A stretch of 58,404 nucleotides of DNA from Deltaproteobacteria bacterium (GTDB lineage Bacteria > Myxococcota_A > Polyangia > Polyangiales > JADJMO01): contig JACPFM010000134.1 of the NCBI GenBank assembly GCA_016182965.1, positions 1-58,404 of the forward strand, in the 5' to 3' direction. Position numbers and translations under genes: made by a program. Under the pieces are notes generated by a model, which was not told the DNA's origin, did no database searches, and saw nothing but the letters and a program-made list of their open reading frames with translations. Below are positions 33,845-43,359 of the stretch, one piece after another (positions within the stretch are counted from its first letter, which is position 1; the number at the start of each line of letters is the position of its first letter).

Positions 33845-34480
33845 TCAGGGAACGATGCGCACCGAGGTCCCCGACGGGACCGCCTCCCACAGCACGTCGA
33901 TCGCGTCGTCGTCGAGCGCCACGCAGCCGCTCGTCCAGTCGCGCGCGCTGCCGTGGCCGTGGATGCCGACCGCGCCGCCGAGCGGCGTGTCCCATAGTGG
34001 CTTGGTTCCGTCGGCGAACGCGCGCTCGATCGCGCTCCGTTCGTCGGCGGTGACGGCGCCCGACCAGGCGTCGCTCGGGCGCGGGTAGCTCAGGCCGAGG
34101 AAGCGGCGGTACTTGCTCTTGTCGTTGCGGGTGACGACGCGCAGCTCGCCCTCGGGCGTTTTGCCGTCGCCCTCGCGCGCCTTGTTGCCGGCCGGCGAGA
34201 ACCCGAGGGCGACGCGGTAGCGCGCGAGCGCGCGATCGCCGGAGAAGAGCGTCAGCACGCGGGCGCGCTTCTCGACGACGATGCGCACGTCGCGCGGCGG
34301 GTACGAGACGCCGGCGGCGGCGCACAGCTCGGCGAGCGAGCGCCGTTCGCTCTGCACCGCGACGGCGTCGGGGCGCGGCGAGACGAACGCGATCGCGCGG
34401 CGCACCTCGCGCTCGAGCAGCACCCGCTGCAGCACGACGCCGAGGACGACGACCGCGAGGACCCACGGCCAAAGCCGCAT
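33845..34480 (-). CDS. L,D-transpeptidase (YkuD) family protein
   Basis: 211 residues. ATG 34480 gives MRLWPWVLAVVVLGVVLQ, a signal anchor. The YkuD domain spans about 75-211: VRIVVEKRARVLTLFSGDRALARYRVALGFSPAGNK, EGDGKTPEGELRVVTR, IHGHGSARDWTSGCVAL with catalytic Cys about 186 and conserved His. It crosslinks peptidoglycan 3-3 bonds or attaches lipoproteins in the periplasm, or acts as a carboxypeptidase. A 50-residue open frame precedes it by 73 bp on the same strand. Confidence 0.9.
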   Translation of the reverse strand: MRLWPWVLAVVVLGVVLQRVLLEREVRRAIAFVSPRPDAVAVQSERRSLAELCAAAGVSYPPRDVRIVVEKRARVLTLFSGDRALARYRVALGFSPAGNKAREGDGKTPEGELRVVTRNDKSKYRRFLGLSYPRPSDAWSGAVTADERSAIERAFADGTKPLWDTPLGGAVGIHGHGSARDWTSGCVALDDDAIDVLWEAVPSGTSVRIVP

Positions 34481-34553
34481 CGTCCGACGTCCGCGAGAGG
34501 CGACGAGCTGCACGACGCCCGGAACGCGCGATCGGCGCCGGGCGATTCCCGCG

Positions 34554-34706
34554 TCAGCGCTGCGCCGGGAGGCGACGGTCGATCGCGCCGGACAGCTCGT
34601 CGATCTCGACGTCGCGCGCGCCGACCTTCGCCGGGTCGATGAGCGTGCTGGTGCGCGCGTCCCAGCCCCAGGTGCCGATCTTCCCGCCACTCCCGCCGGA
34701 TGACAT
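34554..34706 (-). CDS. Possible 50-residue protein upstream of the L,D-transpeptidase
   Basis: ATG 34706 starts MSSGGSGGKIGTWGWDARTS and continues with DPAKVGARDVEIDELSGAIDRRLP. The composition is balanced, unlike the Arg-rich shadows common here, and no gene is on the other strand. No clear Shine-Dalgarno. It sits in a 350-bp stretch (34481-34830) otherwise without genes. Function unknown; it may not be expressed. Confidence 0.4.
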   Translation of the reverse strand: MSSGGSGGKIGTWGWDARTSTLIDPAKVGARDVEIDELSGAIDRRLPAQR

Positions 34707-34830
34707 GCGGGGCCCGAGGTCTGTGCCACGACCCCGGGCCGAGTGTGCCAATGCCCGTGGTGCAAACGTGGGATCCTTCGAGAAATCTCGCTCGGTCCCG
34801 CTTGGCGCGGCCGTTGCGTAGAGGGGCGTC

Positions 34831-36606
34831 ATGCGCACCGCCTTCCGCCTCGCCCTCCCGGTCCTCGCGCTCGCCGCGGGAAGCGCCACCGCATGTACCG
34901 GCGGCCGCTGCGGAAGCTTCGCCGACGACGAGCCCATGGCGGCGGCGGAACGGGGAGTGCCCGGGTCGACCGGCGGCAACGATCAGTCGGCGGCGCAGCG
35001 CGCGATCGTCGAGGCCGACATCGTGCAGCTCGACGACGAGCAGGACCGCATCTACGCCATGTCGCGCGGCGGCACGCTCGCGATGGTCGACGCGAAGGTG
35101 CCGGGGACGCTCCGCCTGATGGGCAAGATCACGCTGTCGGGGCAGCCGTTCGAGATGTACCGCCGCGGCGACGTCCTCCTGACCATGTCGAACAACGCGG
35201 TGTCGTACGACGGCAACGTCATGCTGCCGCTCGGCGAGTCCGCGGAGGTGCCGCCGCCGGACCTGCGCAACGGCGCGCTCGTCGCGGCGGTCGACGTCGC
35301 CGATCCGGCGAAGGCCAGGGTGCTCGCGACCTTCAAGGTCCCGGGCGAGGTCGCCGACTCGCGCATCGTCGGCAACGTGCTCTACGTCGCCACCTACGAG
35401 AACGGCTACTGCCACGGCTGCGGCACGGCGCCGCGCACGCTCGTCACCTCGTTCGACGTCTCCACGCCCACCGCGCCGAAGAAGGTCGACCAGATCGCCT
35501 TTTCGCCGTCGAACGCGTCCGGGTACGGCGGATGGTCGCCGTGGAAGCGCAGCGTCTTCGCCACCGAGAACCGGCTCTACGTCGGCGGGCTCGCGGCCGA
35601 CGCCGCGACCACCGCCAACGAGGGCATCATCGAGGTCATCGACATCAGCGATCCGAACGGCGTGCTGAAGCGCGGCGCGACGATCTCCACGTCGGGTCCC
35701 ATCGCCAGCCGCTGGCAGATGGACGAGCACGACGGCTACTTCCGCGTCGTCAGCCAACACGGCGTGGGGCGCACGACGAGCGGCGACCGCTACCCGGACA
35801 TCGACGTCTTCCGCGCGGAGAGCACGACGTCCATGGTCCGCGTCGGGCACGTCACGATGGCGCTCCCGCGCCAGGAAGGGCTGAAGACCGTCCGCTTCGA
35901 CGGCGCCCGCGCGTACGCGATCACCTTCCAGCAGACCGATCCCCTCTTCACCTTCGACCTGTCCGATCCGGCGAAGCCGACGCAGAAGGGCCAGCTCGAG
36001 ATCCCCGGCTGGGTGTACCACCTCGAGCCGCGCGGCGAGGTGCTCCTCGGCCTCGGCCTCGACTGGCGCGACTCCAACGGCAACCTGAACGTGTCGCTGT
36101 TCGACGTCGCGAACCTGGCGCAGCCGAAGCTCGTGCAACGGGTGTCGTTCGGTCCGACCAACGCGTGGTCCGAGTGGATGATCACCAACGGCGTCTTGGC
36201 CGAGGATCAGGATCGCATCCAGAAGGCGTTCCGCGTCTTCGACGACGGGCTGATCGCCGTTCCGTTCTCGGCGCCGGGAGAGTACGGCAACGACGCCTGC
36301 TCCGGCGCCGGGTCGGGCATCCAGCTCCTCGACTGGTCGAAGACGTCGCTCGTCAAACGCGCGCTCCTGCCGATGAAGGGCAACCCGCGCCGCGCCGTGC
36401 GCCGCGACAGCGAGGCGATGAAGGAGCTGATCGCCATCTCCGACTCGAACGCGGTGTCGTTCACGATCGACGACCGTAGCAAGGTCGTGAAGACCGCCGA
36501 CGTCGAGATCGGCGTCTGCGCGCCCCGTCAGAGCTACGTCGGCCGCGGCTTCGAGGGTAACGACACGGTGGCCGAGGACGGGTGGGGCGGCGGCAGCTGC
36601 TGGTGA
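34831..36606 (+). CDS. Exported beta-propeller domain protein
   Basis: 591 residues from ATG 34831, signal MRTAFRLALPVLALAAGSATAC with a possible lipobox ATAC (Cys about 22). After a polar tether the protein shows the bacterial beta-propeller family (PF09826-like) pattern: EADIVQLDDEQDRIYAMSRGGTLAMVDAKVPG, repeats of VAAVDVADPAKARVLATFKVPG, and SRIVGNVLYVATYENG, then LEIPGWVYHLEPRGEVLLGLGLDW and ISDSNAVSFTIDD. Such proteins are secreted; no enzymatic activity is known. Ends in a Gly/Cys-rich tail. Its stop is four bases from that of the convergent kinase. Confidence 0.82.
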   Translation: MRTAFRLALPVLALAAGSATACTGGRCGSFADDEPMAAAERGVPGSTGGNDQSAAQRAIVEADIVQLDDEQDRIYAMSRGGTLAMVDAKVPGTLRLMGKITLSGQPFEMYRRGDVLLTMSNNAVSYDGNVMLPLGESAEVPPPDLRNGALVAAVDVADPAKARVLATFKVPGEVADSRIVGNVLYVATYENGYCHGCGTAPRTLVTSFDVSTPTAPKKVDQIAFSPSNASGYGGWSPWKRSVFATENRLYVGGLAADAATTANEGIIEVIDISDPNGVLKRGATISTSGPIASRWQMDEHDGYFRVVSQHGVGRTTSGDRYPDIDVFRAESTTSMVRVGHVTMALPRQEGLKTVRFDGARAYAITFQQTDPLFTFDLSDPAKPTQKGQLEIPGWVYHLEPRGEVLLGLGLDWRDSNGNLNVSLFDVANLAQPKLVQRVSFGPTNAWSEWMITNGVLAEDQDRIQKAFRVFDDGLIAVPFSAPGEYGNDACSGAGSGIQLLDWSKTSLVKRALLPMKGNPRRAVRRDSEAMKELIAISDSNAVSFTIDDRSKVVKTADVEIGVCAPRQSYVGRGFEGNDTVAEDGWGGGSCW

Positions 36607-36610
36607 TGGC

Positions 36611-38152
36611 TCACGAGCCGCGGGAGCCGTCGTCGATGCAGAGGCCCCACTCCTGGGCGGCGGCCTGCACGTAGACGAGCTCGCGCTTCGCCTCGGCGGT
36701 CATCGTCGCGTCGGCGGCGAGCAGCGCGGTCAGCCGCTCGGTGGCGCGGCGGAGCTGGCGGATGCCGGAGACGGCGATCTGCTCGCGCAGGCGGAGCGCG
36801 GCCTCGCTCGTCTTGGCGAGCAGCTGGTTGAAGGCGTCGCGGTCGATGCGGATGACCACCGCCTCGGTCGCGGCCACGAACGAGGCGGCGCGCGGCAGGT
36901 AGTCGATGAGCGCGATCTGGCCGAAGACCGAGCCGGCGGGCAGCCGACCGAGCACCGAGCGGCCCTTGGTCGTCGTCTTGACGATATCGACCTCGCCGGA
37001 CACGAGGAAGAAGCAATGGCTGCCCTGTGCGCCCTGGCTCGCGAGCGACGCGCCGGCCTCGAGGCGGAAGGTGGTCGCGTGCTCGAGGAGCTCGGCGAGG
37101 TCCTCGTCGGGGCAGCCCTCGAAGACGCCGAACGATCGGAGCACGCTGGCCGGGACGTTGGTGCGCGGGCGCCGCTGGGGCGCCGGAGCGGACGGGCGCG
37201 CCGGCGCCGCGACGCTCGTGCTCGCCGCGATCAGCGGATCGCCGAACTCCTCCTCCCACAGCGTGCGCCCGCGCGGCGACGCGAACGGCCACAGCGCGCG
37301 ACCGAGATCCTGCACGAGGGGGAAGCGATCGTCGCGCTTGGGGGCCATCGCGCGCATGACGAGCGCGTCGAACTCCCGCGGCAGCTCCGATCGGAGGAAC
37401 GAGGGCGGCGGCGCCTCGGCGGCGAGGATCTCGATGGCCAGCGCCGCGAGCGGCTCGGCGTCGTACGGCGGGACGCCCGTCGCGCACTGGTAGAGGATCA
37501 CGCCGAGCGCGTACTGATCGCACCGGGCGTCGACGTCGTGCGCGAGCAGCTGCTCGGGCGGCATGTAGTGCGGTGTGCCGATCGGCGCGCCCGGTTGGGT
37601 CAGGGACCGTCGCGAGGCCACCTGCTCGTTCGACGGCTTGGAGATCCCGAAATCGAGCAGCACCGGATGATCGCGGTTGAAGCGGCCGCGGACGATGAAG
37701 ATGTTCTCGGGCTTGAGGTCTCGGTGGAGGATGCCCTCGCCGTGCGCGGCGCCGACCGCCGAGACGACCGCGAGCATCAGATCGGCCAGTCGATCGAGCG
37801 GCATCGCAGGCTCGCGCGCGAGCCGCGACGAGAGGTCCTCCCCCTCGAGCAGGTCCATCACCAGGTAGGGCAGCCCCTGCTCGATGCCCACGTCGGACAC
37901 GGCGATGACGTGCGGGTGCGACAGGCGTGCGGCCGTCCGCGCCTCGAGGACGAACCGCTGGACGAGCTCCGGATGCCTCGCCAGCGCCGGGAGGATGACC
38001 TTCAAGGCGACCCGCTTCTGCAGGTCGACGTGGCGCGCCTCGTACACCGTGGCCATGCCGCCGGTCGCGATGCGACGCACGATGGCGTATCGGCCGAACG
38101 AGGCGCCGGGCGGGAGGTCGGCCGACCACGCGGCCTGTCTCTCGGCGGTCAC
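36611..38152 (-). CDS. Ser/Thr protein kinase with C-terminal cyclic nucleotide-binding domain
   Basis: 513 residues from GTG 38152. Kinase at about 20-290 is complete: IATGGMATVYEA (G-loop), VALKVI (Lys), HRDLKPENIFIV, LLDFGIS, GTPHYMPPEQL. After a Pro/Ala linker comes a Crp-type domain (about 350-470): FEGCPDEDLAELL, GEVDIV, SVFGQIALIDYLPRAASF. The phosphate-binding cassette keeps the Arg of PRAAS but has Gln where FGE has Glu, which normally contacts ribose 2'-OH; cyclic nucleotide binding may be altered. The start overlaps the stop of the upstream Crp-domain gene (GTGA, 38149-38152), pointing to joint translation. Cytoplasmic. Confidence 0.9.
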   Translation of the reverse strand: MTAERQAAWSADLPPGASFGRYAIVRRIATGGMATVYEARHVDLQKRVALKVILPALARHPELVQRFVLEARTAARLSHPHVIAVSDVGIEQGLPYLVMDLLEGEDLSSRLAREPAMPLDRLADLMLAVVSAVGAAHGEGILHRDLKPENIFIVRGRFNRDHPVLLDFGISKPSNEQVASRRSLTQPGAPIGTPHYMPPEQLLAHDVDARCDQYALGVILYQCATGVPPYDAEPLAALAIEILAAEAPPPSFLRSELPREFDALVMRAMAPKRDDRFPLVQDLGRALWPFASPRGRTLWEEEFGDPLIAASTSVAAPARPSAPAPQRRPRTNVPASVLRSFGVFEGCPDEDLAELLEHATTFRLEAGASLASQGAQGSHCFFLVSGEVDIVKTTTKGRSVLGRLPAGSVFGQIALIDYLPRAASFVAATEAVVIRIDRDAFNQLLAKTSEAALRLREQIAVSGIRQLRRATERLTALLAADATMTAEAKRELVYVQAAAQEWGLCIDDGSRGS

Positions 38153-38634
38153 GGCGCGCCCTCGGCGTCGTGTCGATCGATCTCGGCGGCGATGCGCTCG
38201 TCGAGGCTGCGGAGTCGACGGGTCACGTCGCGGATGACCGCGGTCACGATGGCGCCGACGACCGCCGGCGAGCGTTGCCGGAGGACGTCCATCGTGTCGT
38301 GGGAGAGCTCGTAGGCGACCGCTTCGGTCTCGGCGGTCACCGTCGCGGAGCGCGGTCCGGGATCGAGGAAGGCCATCTCGCCGACCACCTCGGCTTCGGA
38401 CATGCGATGGAGCGTGCGGACGGCGCCGTCGCGCCCGCGCACCGTCGCGACGAGCGTGCCCCCGGCGAGGAGGATCAGCGTGGCGCCCGGATCGCCCTCG
38501 CGGAAGACGATCTCGCCCGGGTCGTAGCGGACGCCGCGGACGCAGGCGGCGAGCGTGCGCAGGTCTGCTTCGGTCAGCCCGGAGAACGCCTCCGTTCGCC
38601 CCAAGACCTCGGCACGGACAGGCGCGGGCCGCAT
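38149..38634 (-). CDS. Stand-alone cyclic nucleotide-binding domain protein
   Basis: 161 residues from ATG 38634. A single Crp-like cyclic nucleotide domain: TEAFSGLTEADLRTLAACVRGVRYDPGEIVFREGDPG, and the phosphate cassette VGEMAFLDPGPRSATV with both the Glu and the Arg conserved. No DNA-binding helix-turn-helix; the C-terminus is a helix (RRLRSLDERIAAEIDR). It overlaps the downstream kinase gene by four bases. The pair probably forms a two-part cyclic nucleotide-sensing kinase module, with this protein as the intact ligand binder. Confidence 0.85.
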   Translation of the reverse strand: MRPAPVRAEVLGRTEAFSGLTEADLRTLAACVRGVRYDPGEIVFREGDPGATLILLAGGTLVATVRGRDGAVRTLHRMSEAEVVGEMAFLDPGPRSATVTAETEAVAYELSHDTMDVLRQRSPAVVGAIVTAVIRDVTRRLRSLDERIAAEIDRHDAEGAP

Positions 38635-38709
38635 GGCGAAGACATCGTCTCACGGGCTGACGTCGCTGGATAGGCTCGGGGAGGGGCTCGAGGAGGCGTC
38701 ACTGGACAG

Positions 38710-39528
38710 TCACTGGACGTCGAGGCGCAGCACCGTCGGTGTGCCGTTCCGGTGCAGCGACAGCTCGAGGGTGGGCGCCGCGCGCAGGCGCGAGAACGCC
38801 TCGAGCGCGCCGTCGGGCGTCGTCAGATCGAAGCCGTTGATCGAGACGAGCGAGTCGCCGGTCCGCAGCCCGAGGCTCGAGAGCACGCCCTGGTCGGGCA
38901 CGTGGGTGAGCCTCATCCCGACGACCTTCCCGGCCACCATGTCGGGCATCACGCGCGCGCTGCCGAGCGCCGCGGCCCCCTTGTCGAGGAGCGCGTCGCG
39001 GACGACGCGATCGACGCGGACGTGCGTGTCGTCCACGCGCTCGATGCCGGAGCCGCGCGCGGCTGCCGGAGGCGGTGGCTTCGGGGCGGCGCGCTCGGTG
39101 GTGCCGTCGAGGAAGCACGTGCTGCGACCGTCGCGCAGCCACACGCGCGCGCTGGTGATCGCGGCGACGCGCCGCCCGCCGACGACGCTGCCGGCGCGCA
39201 CCATCGGGCGATCGAAGCCCGTCGTGCCCGGCCACGACAGCACGGCGAGGGAGGAGCGGGGCTCGACGGGATCGCTCACCAGCACGACGACGCGCGCGCC
39301 GATCGCGCAAGGACCGCCGAGATCCGGCGCGGGCTCGGCGACGACGAGCGAGCGCTTCGCGGCCGAGGTCGTGGGAATGACGGGCGCCGCGGTCTGCATC
39401 GGCGCGGGCGTCGCCACGCTCGGCGGGAAATGGATCGCGGCGACCAGCTCGCCGACGCCGCGCGCGAAGAGGTACGTCGCGACGAGCGCGGGCCCGATCA
39501 CCAACGTCACGCCGAGAGCACGTCGCAT
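38710..39528 (-). CDS. GspC-like protein with C-terminal PDZ domain
   Basis: 272 residues from ATG 39528. One N-terminal membrane anchor (ALGVTLVIGPALVATYLFARGVGELVAA), a Pro/Ala-rich linker, a homology region like that of the type II secretion clamp protein (CAIGARVVVLVSDPVEPRSSLAVLSW...GSVVGGRRVAAITSARVWL), and a PDZ domain (about 205-272: GVLSSLGLRTGDSLVSINGFDLTTPDGALEAFSRL). GspC links the inner-membrane platform to the outer-membrane secretin. No other gsp gene is here, so it is either an orphan copy or a relative with another partner. Confidence 0.75.
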   Translation of the reverse strand: MRRALGVTLVIGPALVATYLFARGVGELVAAIHFPPSVATPAPMQTAAPVIPTTSAAKRSLVVAEPAPDLGGPCAIGARVVVLVSDPVEPRSSLAVLSWPGTTGFDRPMVRAGSVVGGRRVAAITSARVWLRDGRSTCFLDGTTERAAPKPPPPAAARGSGIERVDDTHVRVDRVVRDALLDKGAAALGSARVMPDMVAGKVVGMRLTHVPDQGVLSSLGLRTGDSLVSINGFDLTTPDGALEAFSRLRAAPTLELSLHRNGTPTVLRLDVQ

Positions 39529-39713
39529 GTCGCGGCGTAGAGCGAGACGCGTGCCACCGGGCGAGAGACGAGGAATCCCGTCGTTCGCAGCGCACCCGCG
39601 AGGGCCCGCGTGCCAAAAGGTCAACGGCACGCCGGCGCCGACGTCAGGTTGGCGCGCGCGGCCTCGGTGTCGTGTCTCCCGGCGGCAGCCTGAGCTGCTG
39701 ACGGCGACCTCGC

Positions 39714-41581
39714 TCAACGCCGGAGGAGCGCCTCGATCTCGGCGATCGGAAACGGCTTGATCAGGCAGCGGCGCCCGGAGCACTCGACGAACGACTTGAA
39801 CTTGTTGGTGTAGGCGCCGCCGGTCATGAAGACGAACCGATCGGCGAGCTCGGGGCGGCGCCGGCGCACTTGATCGTAGAGATCGGGGCCGTCGAGGTCG
39901 GGCATCGCCAGATCGCACAGCACGAGATCGAAGGGCGGGTCCTCGAGCATGTGCCCGAGCGCCTCGCGCCCGCCGGCGGCGGTCACCACGTCGTGGTCGG
40001 CGTCGAGCAGGCAGTGGAGCGTCAACAGCAGCGCCGGCTCGTCGTCGACGACGAGGAGCCGACGGCGCACGGGCGCATCGTCGCCCGTCGAGCTGCCCGG
40101 CCGGGCCGGCTCTTCGAGCGCGGCCGGCAGCGTGACGCGCACGAGCGTGCCGTGGTCGTTCTCGACGCGGATCTCACCCCCGTGCTGCGTGACGATGCGG
40201 TGGCAGATCGACAGGCCGAGACCCGTCCCGAACCCCGGCGCCTTGGTCGTGAAGAAGGGATCGAAGATGCGACCTGCGATGTCGGCGGGGATGCCCGGCC
40301 CGTTGTCTCGCACGGTGATCGAGGCGCGACCTTCCGCGGTCCGCCCGGCGCGGAGCTCGATGCGGTTGCCGGGCGCGCCCTCCGGGAGCGCCTGCGCGGA
40401 GTTGATCAGGAGGTTGACGAACACCTGCTCGAGGCGGCCGGCGTTGCCCAGCACGAAGGGCGGATCATCGAACGTCGTGACCAGCAACGCGCGCCCGCGC
40501 AGGTGACGCGCGACCAGCCGCTCGGCGGTCGCGAGCACGGCGCGTAGATCGACGGGCCCGCGCGCCTCGTCGTCGAAGCGCGCGAAGGCGCTCAGATCAC
40601 GGACGATCGACGCGACACGCGACGCGCCGTGACGGATCTCGTCGAGCAGCTCCCCCACGCGCGCGGCGGGCGCCGGTCCGAGGGCCTCCTCGAGCGTGCG
40701 CTCGAGCGCCTCGACCGCGAGCAGGACGAAGGTGAGGGGGTTGTTGATCTCGGGGGCGACGCCGGCGGCCAGGGTGCCGAGCGCCGAGAGACGATCGTTG
40801 CGCGCGAGCTGCTCCTGCATCGCGACGCGCTCGGTGACGTCGCGCGAGAACGCGAGCATCGCAGGGCCGCCCTCGTACTCGATGGGGCACGAGGTGATCT
40901 CGGCGCTGACCCACGGACCCGATAGAGCAGCGGCACGCCTGCCTTGCCGTTGGCGATCGCGCGGCCGACGCGCTCGCGCATGGTGCGAAGGCCCTCGGCG
41001 TCGAGGTGGTCCGCGAACGAGACGCCGACCATCGACGCGCCGCTCTCGTACCCGAGCACGCGCGCGGTCGCGCCGTTCGCCCACAGCACGACGCCGTCGC
41101 GCGAGATGGCGACGCCGTCGGGTGCCTCCTCCATCCAGCGGCGGAACCGGGCGTCGACGGAGCGGAGCGCCTCCTCCGCGCGTTTGCGCGTGCTGAGGTC
41201 TTGCACGAAGGACACGGCGAGCTCCCGGCCGCGCGACTCGAGGTACGTGACGGCCACCGAGATCGGCACGCGGCGCCCGTCGGCCGCGACGATCACGGTC
41301 TCGAACGACGGCGGCAGCGGCTCGCCCGGGATCCGCTGCGACCGCTTCGCGGCGACGCGCGCGCGCTCCTCCGGCGCGACGAAGTCGAAGGGATCCTGTT
41401 CCAGCAGCGAAGCGCGCGAACGGCCGAGCACCTCGGCGGCGCGTTTGCTCACCCAGACGTTGCGGACCGGGTCCGCGTGCACCGCGGTCACCACGATGCC
41501 GATGCCGGCGGCGTGCGCGGCCGCGAAGATCGCGTCGTCCAAGCCGTCCGCCGGCACCTCGAGCTGCGCCGACTCCCCCAT
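39714..41581 (-). pseudogene. Decayed PAS-PAS histidine kinase with receiver domain (frameshift, H-box His to Pro)
   Basis: Two overlapping frames make one gene. From ATG 41581 to about 40925 they code for two PAS units (HAAGIGIVVTAVHADPVRNVWVS; RFRRWMEEAPDGVAISRDGVVLWANG). The frame then ends in Arg/Ser-rich nonsense, while another frame resumes at GPWVSAEITSCPIEYEGGPAML, the end of the same PAS domain, and runs to TCA at 39714 with HisKA, HATPase (NLLINSAQAL, DNGPGIPA, GTGLGLSI) and a receiver (CDLAMPDLDG, KPF). The H-box reads GVAPEINNPL; the expected His is Pro (CCC for CAC). A few residues also seem missing at the break. Both lesions fit decay of a once active kinase, though the frameshift alone could be a sequencing error. 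Confidence 0.75.
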
Positions 41582-41590
41582 GGCGCGAGC

Positions 41591-43255
41591 CTACGCCGAT
41601 CGTGAGCGAATGTGGTGGCGTCCGCGCGCGCATCCCGCACGATTGCGGCGCACGACCAGGAGGAGCGCGGAGAGCCCGGCGAGCGGGAGCGCGCGCCCCA
41701 GCGGTGCGCTGCGACCAGGTATGTCGCATCCGCACCCGCCGCTGTCGGTCACGTCCTCGTTCGGGACGGGCGGTCGGTCGGTCGCGTCATCGGCGGTCGC
41801 ATCGTCGACGGAGCCGGTGTCGTCGGCGGACGCATCGGGCTCGGCCGTCGTGTCGGCCGCGGAGTCCGTCGTCGCCGCGCCGTCGGTCGCCGAGTCGGCG
41901 CCGGCGTCGACGTCCCCGTCCGCGAGCGCGTCGCCGCCGGCGTCGGCGCCCGCGTCGCCGCCGCCGGGATCGCACACCGTCGAGGCCTTCAGCAGCGTGA
42001 CGACCTCGATGTCGCCGGAGCAGGAGGGGCCGCCGAGCCCCTGACTGCCGCAGTCGCGGACGGTGAGCTTCAGCTGGTCCTTGTTCGCGTCGGCGATGAC
42101 GTAGTGGAGGTGGTTGGAGCCCTTCGCGCTGCCGGTGCTCGACGCGGAGAACGTCGGGTTCACCAGCGCGCCGGCGCCGCCGGTCACGATGTAGGTGGTG
42201 CCGTTGGCGACGCCGCGCCGCCCGCCGTCGAGGGGCAGGGGCGTGATCACCCGCGGGACGCCGCCCCAGCCGCCCTTCGACGGATGGAAGCGCTCGTAGT
42301 CGTGATCGTGCCCGTGGAAGACCACGTCGACGCCGAACTCGTCGAGGATGGGCACGAGCTTGGCCGCGCGCGCCTTGTCGCCCTCGTTGTTGCCGTGGGC
42401 GCCGCTCGACCAGACCGGCGTGTGGAAGAAGAGGACCCGCCAGTCGACGTCGGTCTTGTGCGCGACGAGCAGGGTCTTCAGCCAGTCGATCTGTGCGTCG
42501 AACGAGTAGGTGTACGTCGACATGCCCACCAACAGCACGTTGCCGACGACGAACGAGTAGTAGTCGTCGACCTTGTCGGGGCCGTCGGCCGGGTATTCGA
42601 GCAGCGAGTTGAAGCGCGCGGCGGCGCCGGTGCCCGGGCCGTCGTCGTGGTTGCCCATGATCATGAAGTAGGGGATCGACTTGCTGACGCGCTCCAGCGC
42701 CGGCATCTCCTCGGCCCACTGATCGGCCTTGTCGCCGGTGCGCACGAAGTCGCCGGTGTGCAGCACGAAGATCGGGCTCTGGGCCGCGATCGAGCTCATG
42801 ATGTCGGCGAACTGCCGCGACGGCTGATAGCCGACGATAGGGAGCTCCTCGCCGCGGCTGTCGCCCCCCGCGACGAACCGGAAGGGCGTGCACCCGCCCG
42901 GCGCCGGCGCCGTCTTGAACGGGTACCAGGCCGACCACGTGCCGGCCGACTGCACCCGATACTCGTAGCTCGAGGAGGGCGAGAGCCCGGTGAACCTCGC
43001 GACGAAGGTCGCATCGAGCTCGCTGGTGCCCGTCGAGGCGGCGGCCGCGGTCACGGAGGTCGCCGCGCCGGACAGCGGTCGCACCTCCGCCGAGCCCGCG
43101 GAGGCGGCGTCGTCGGTCCACGCGACGGTGAGCGTCGTGTGGGTCGGGCCGGTCCAGGAGACGCGCGGCCAGCGCGGCTTGGCCTCGACCATCGACGTGG
43201 AGAGGCAGAACGTCAGGGCGAGGCCGGTGACCAGGAGAGAGCGGATGCCGCGCAT
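41591..43255 (-). CDS. Purple acid phosphatase-like metallophosphoesterase with MYXO-CTERM-like anchor
   Basis: 554 residues from ATG 43255. Signal peptide (MRGIRSLLVTGLALTFCLSTSMVEA), an N-terminal fibronectin-like domain (RVSWTGPTHTTLTVAWTDD...YEYRV), and a calcineurin-like phosphoesterase: FVAGGDSRG, VLHTGDFV, MIMGNHDDG, VDVVFHGHDHDYERF, giving the GD, GNHD and GHxH metal ligands. The tail is Asp/Ala/Thr-rich (about 430-510), then GGCGCDIPGRSAP, a hydrophobic stretch and RRNR, as in MYXO-CTERM surface-sorting signals. Likely exported, anchored in the outer envelope and dephosphorylating external phosphoesters. Nine bases separate its stop from the start of the decayed kinase. Confidence 0.9.
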   Translation of the reverse strand: MRGIRSLLVTGLALTFCLSTSMVEAKPRWPRVSWTGPTHTTLTVAWTDDAASAGSAEVRPLSGAATSVTAAAASTGTSELDATFVARFTGLSPSSSYEYRVQSAGTWSAWYPFKTAPAPGGCTPFRFVAGGDSRGEELPIVGYQPSRQFADIMSSIAAQSPIFVLHTGDFVRTGDKADQWAEEMPALERVSKSIPYFMIMGNHDDGPGTGAAARFNSLLEYPADGPDKVDDYYSFVVGNVLLVGMSTYTYSFDAQIDWLKTLLVAHKTDVDWRVLFFHTPVWSSGAHGNNEGDKARAAKLVPILDEFGVDVVFHGHDHDYERFHPSKGGWGGVPRVITPLPLDGGRRGVANGTTYIVTGGAGALVNPTFSASSTGSAKGSNHLHYVIADANKDQLKLTVRDCGSQGLGGPSCSGDIEVVTLLKASTVCDPGGGDAGADAGGDALADGDVDAGADSATDGAATTDSAADTTAEPDASADDTGSVDDATADDATDRPPVPNEDVTDSGGCGCDIPGRSAPLGRALPLAGLSALLLVVRRNRAGCARGRHHIRSRSA

Positions 43256-43359
43256 GCATGCATGGTCTGCCGTTGCGCGTCGGTGTCGAGCCGCGCCCCG
43301 ATGGGGGCCTGCCCGCGACTGACGGACATCATGGTGATCTGCAGCAACGCGGGCGGTCG

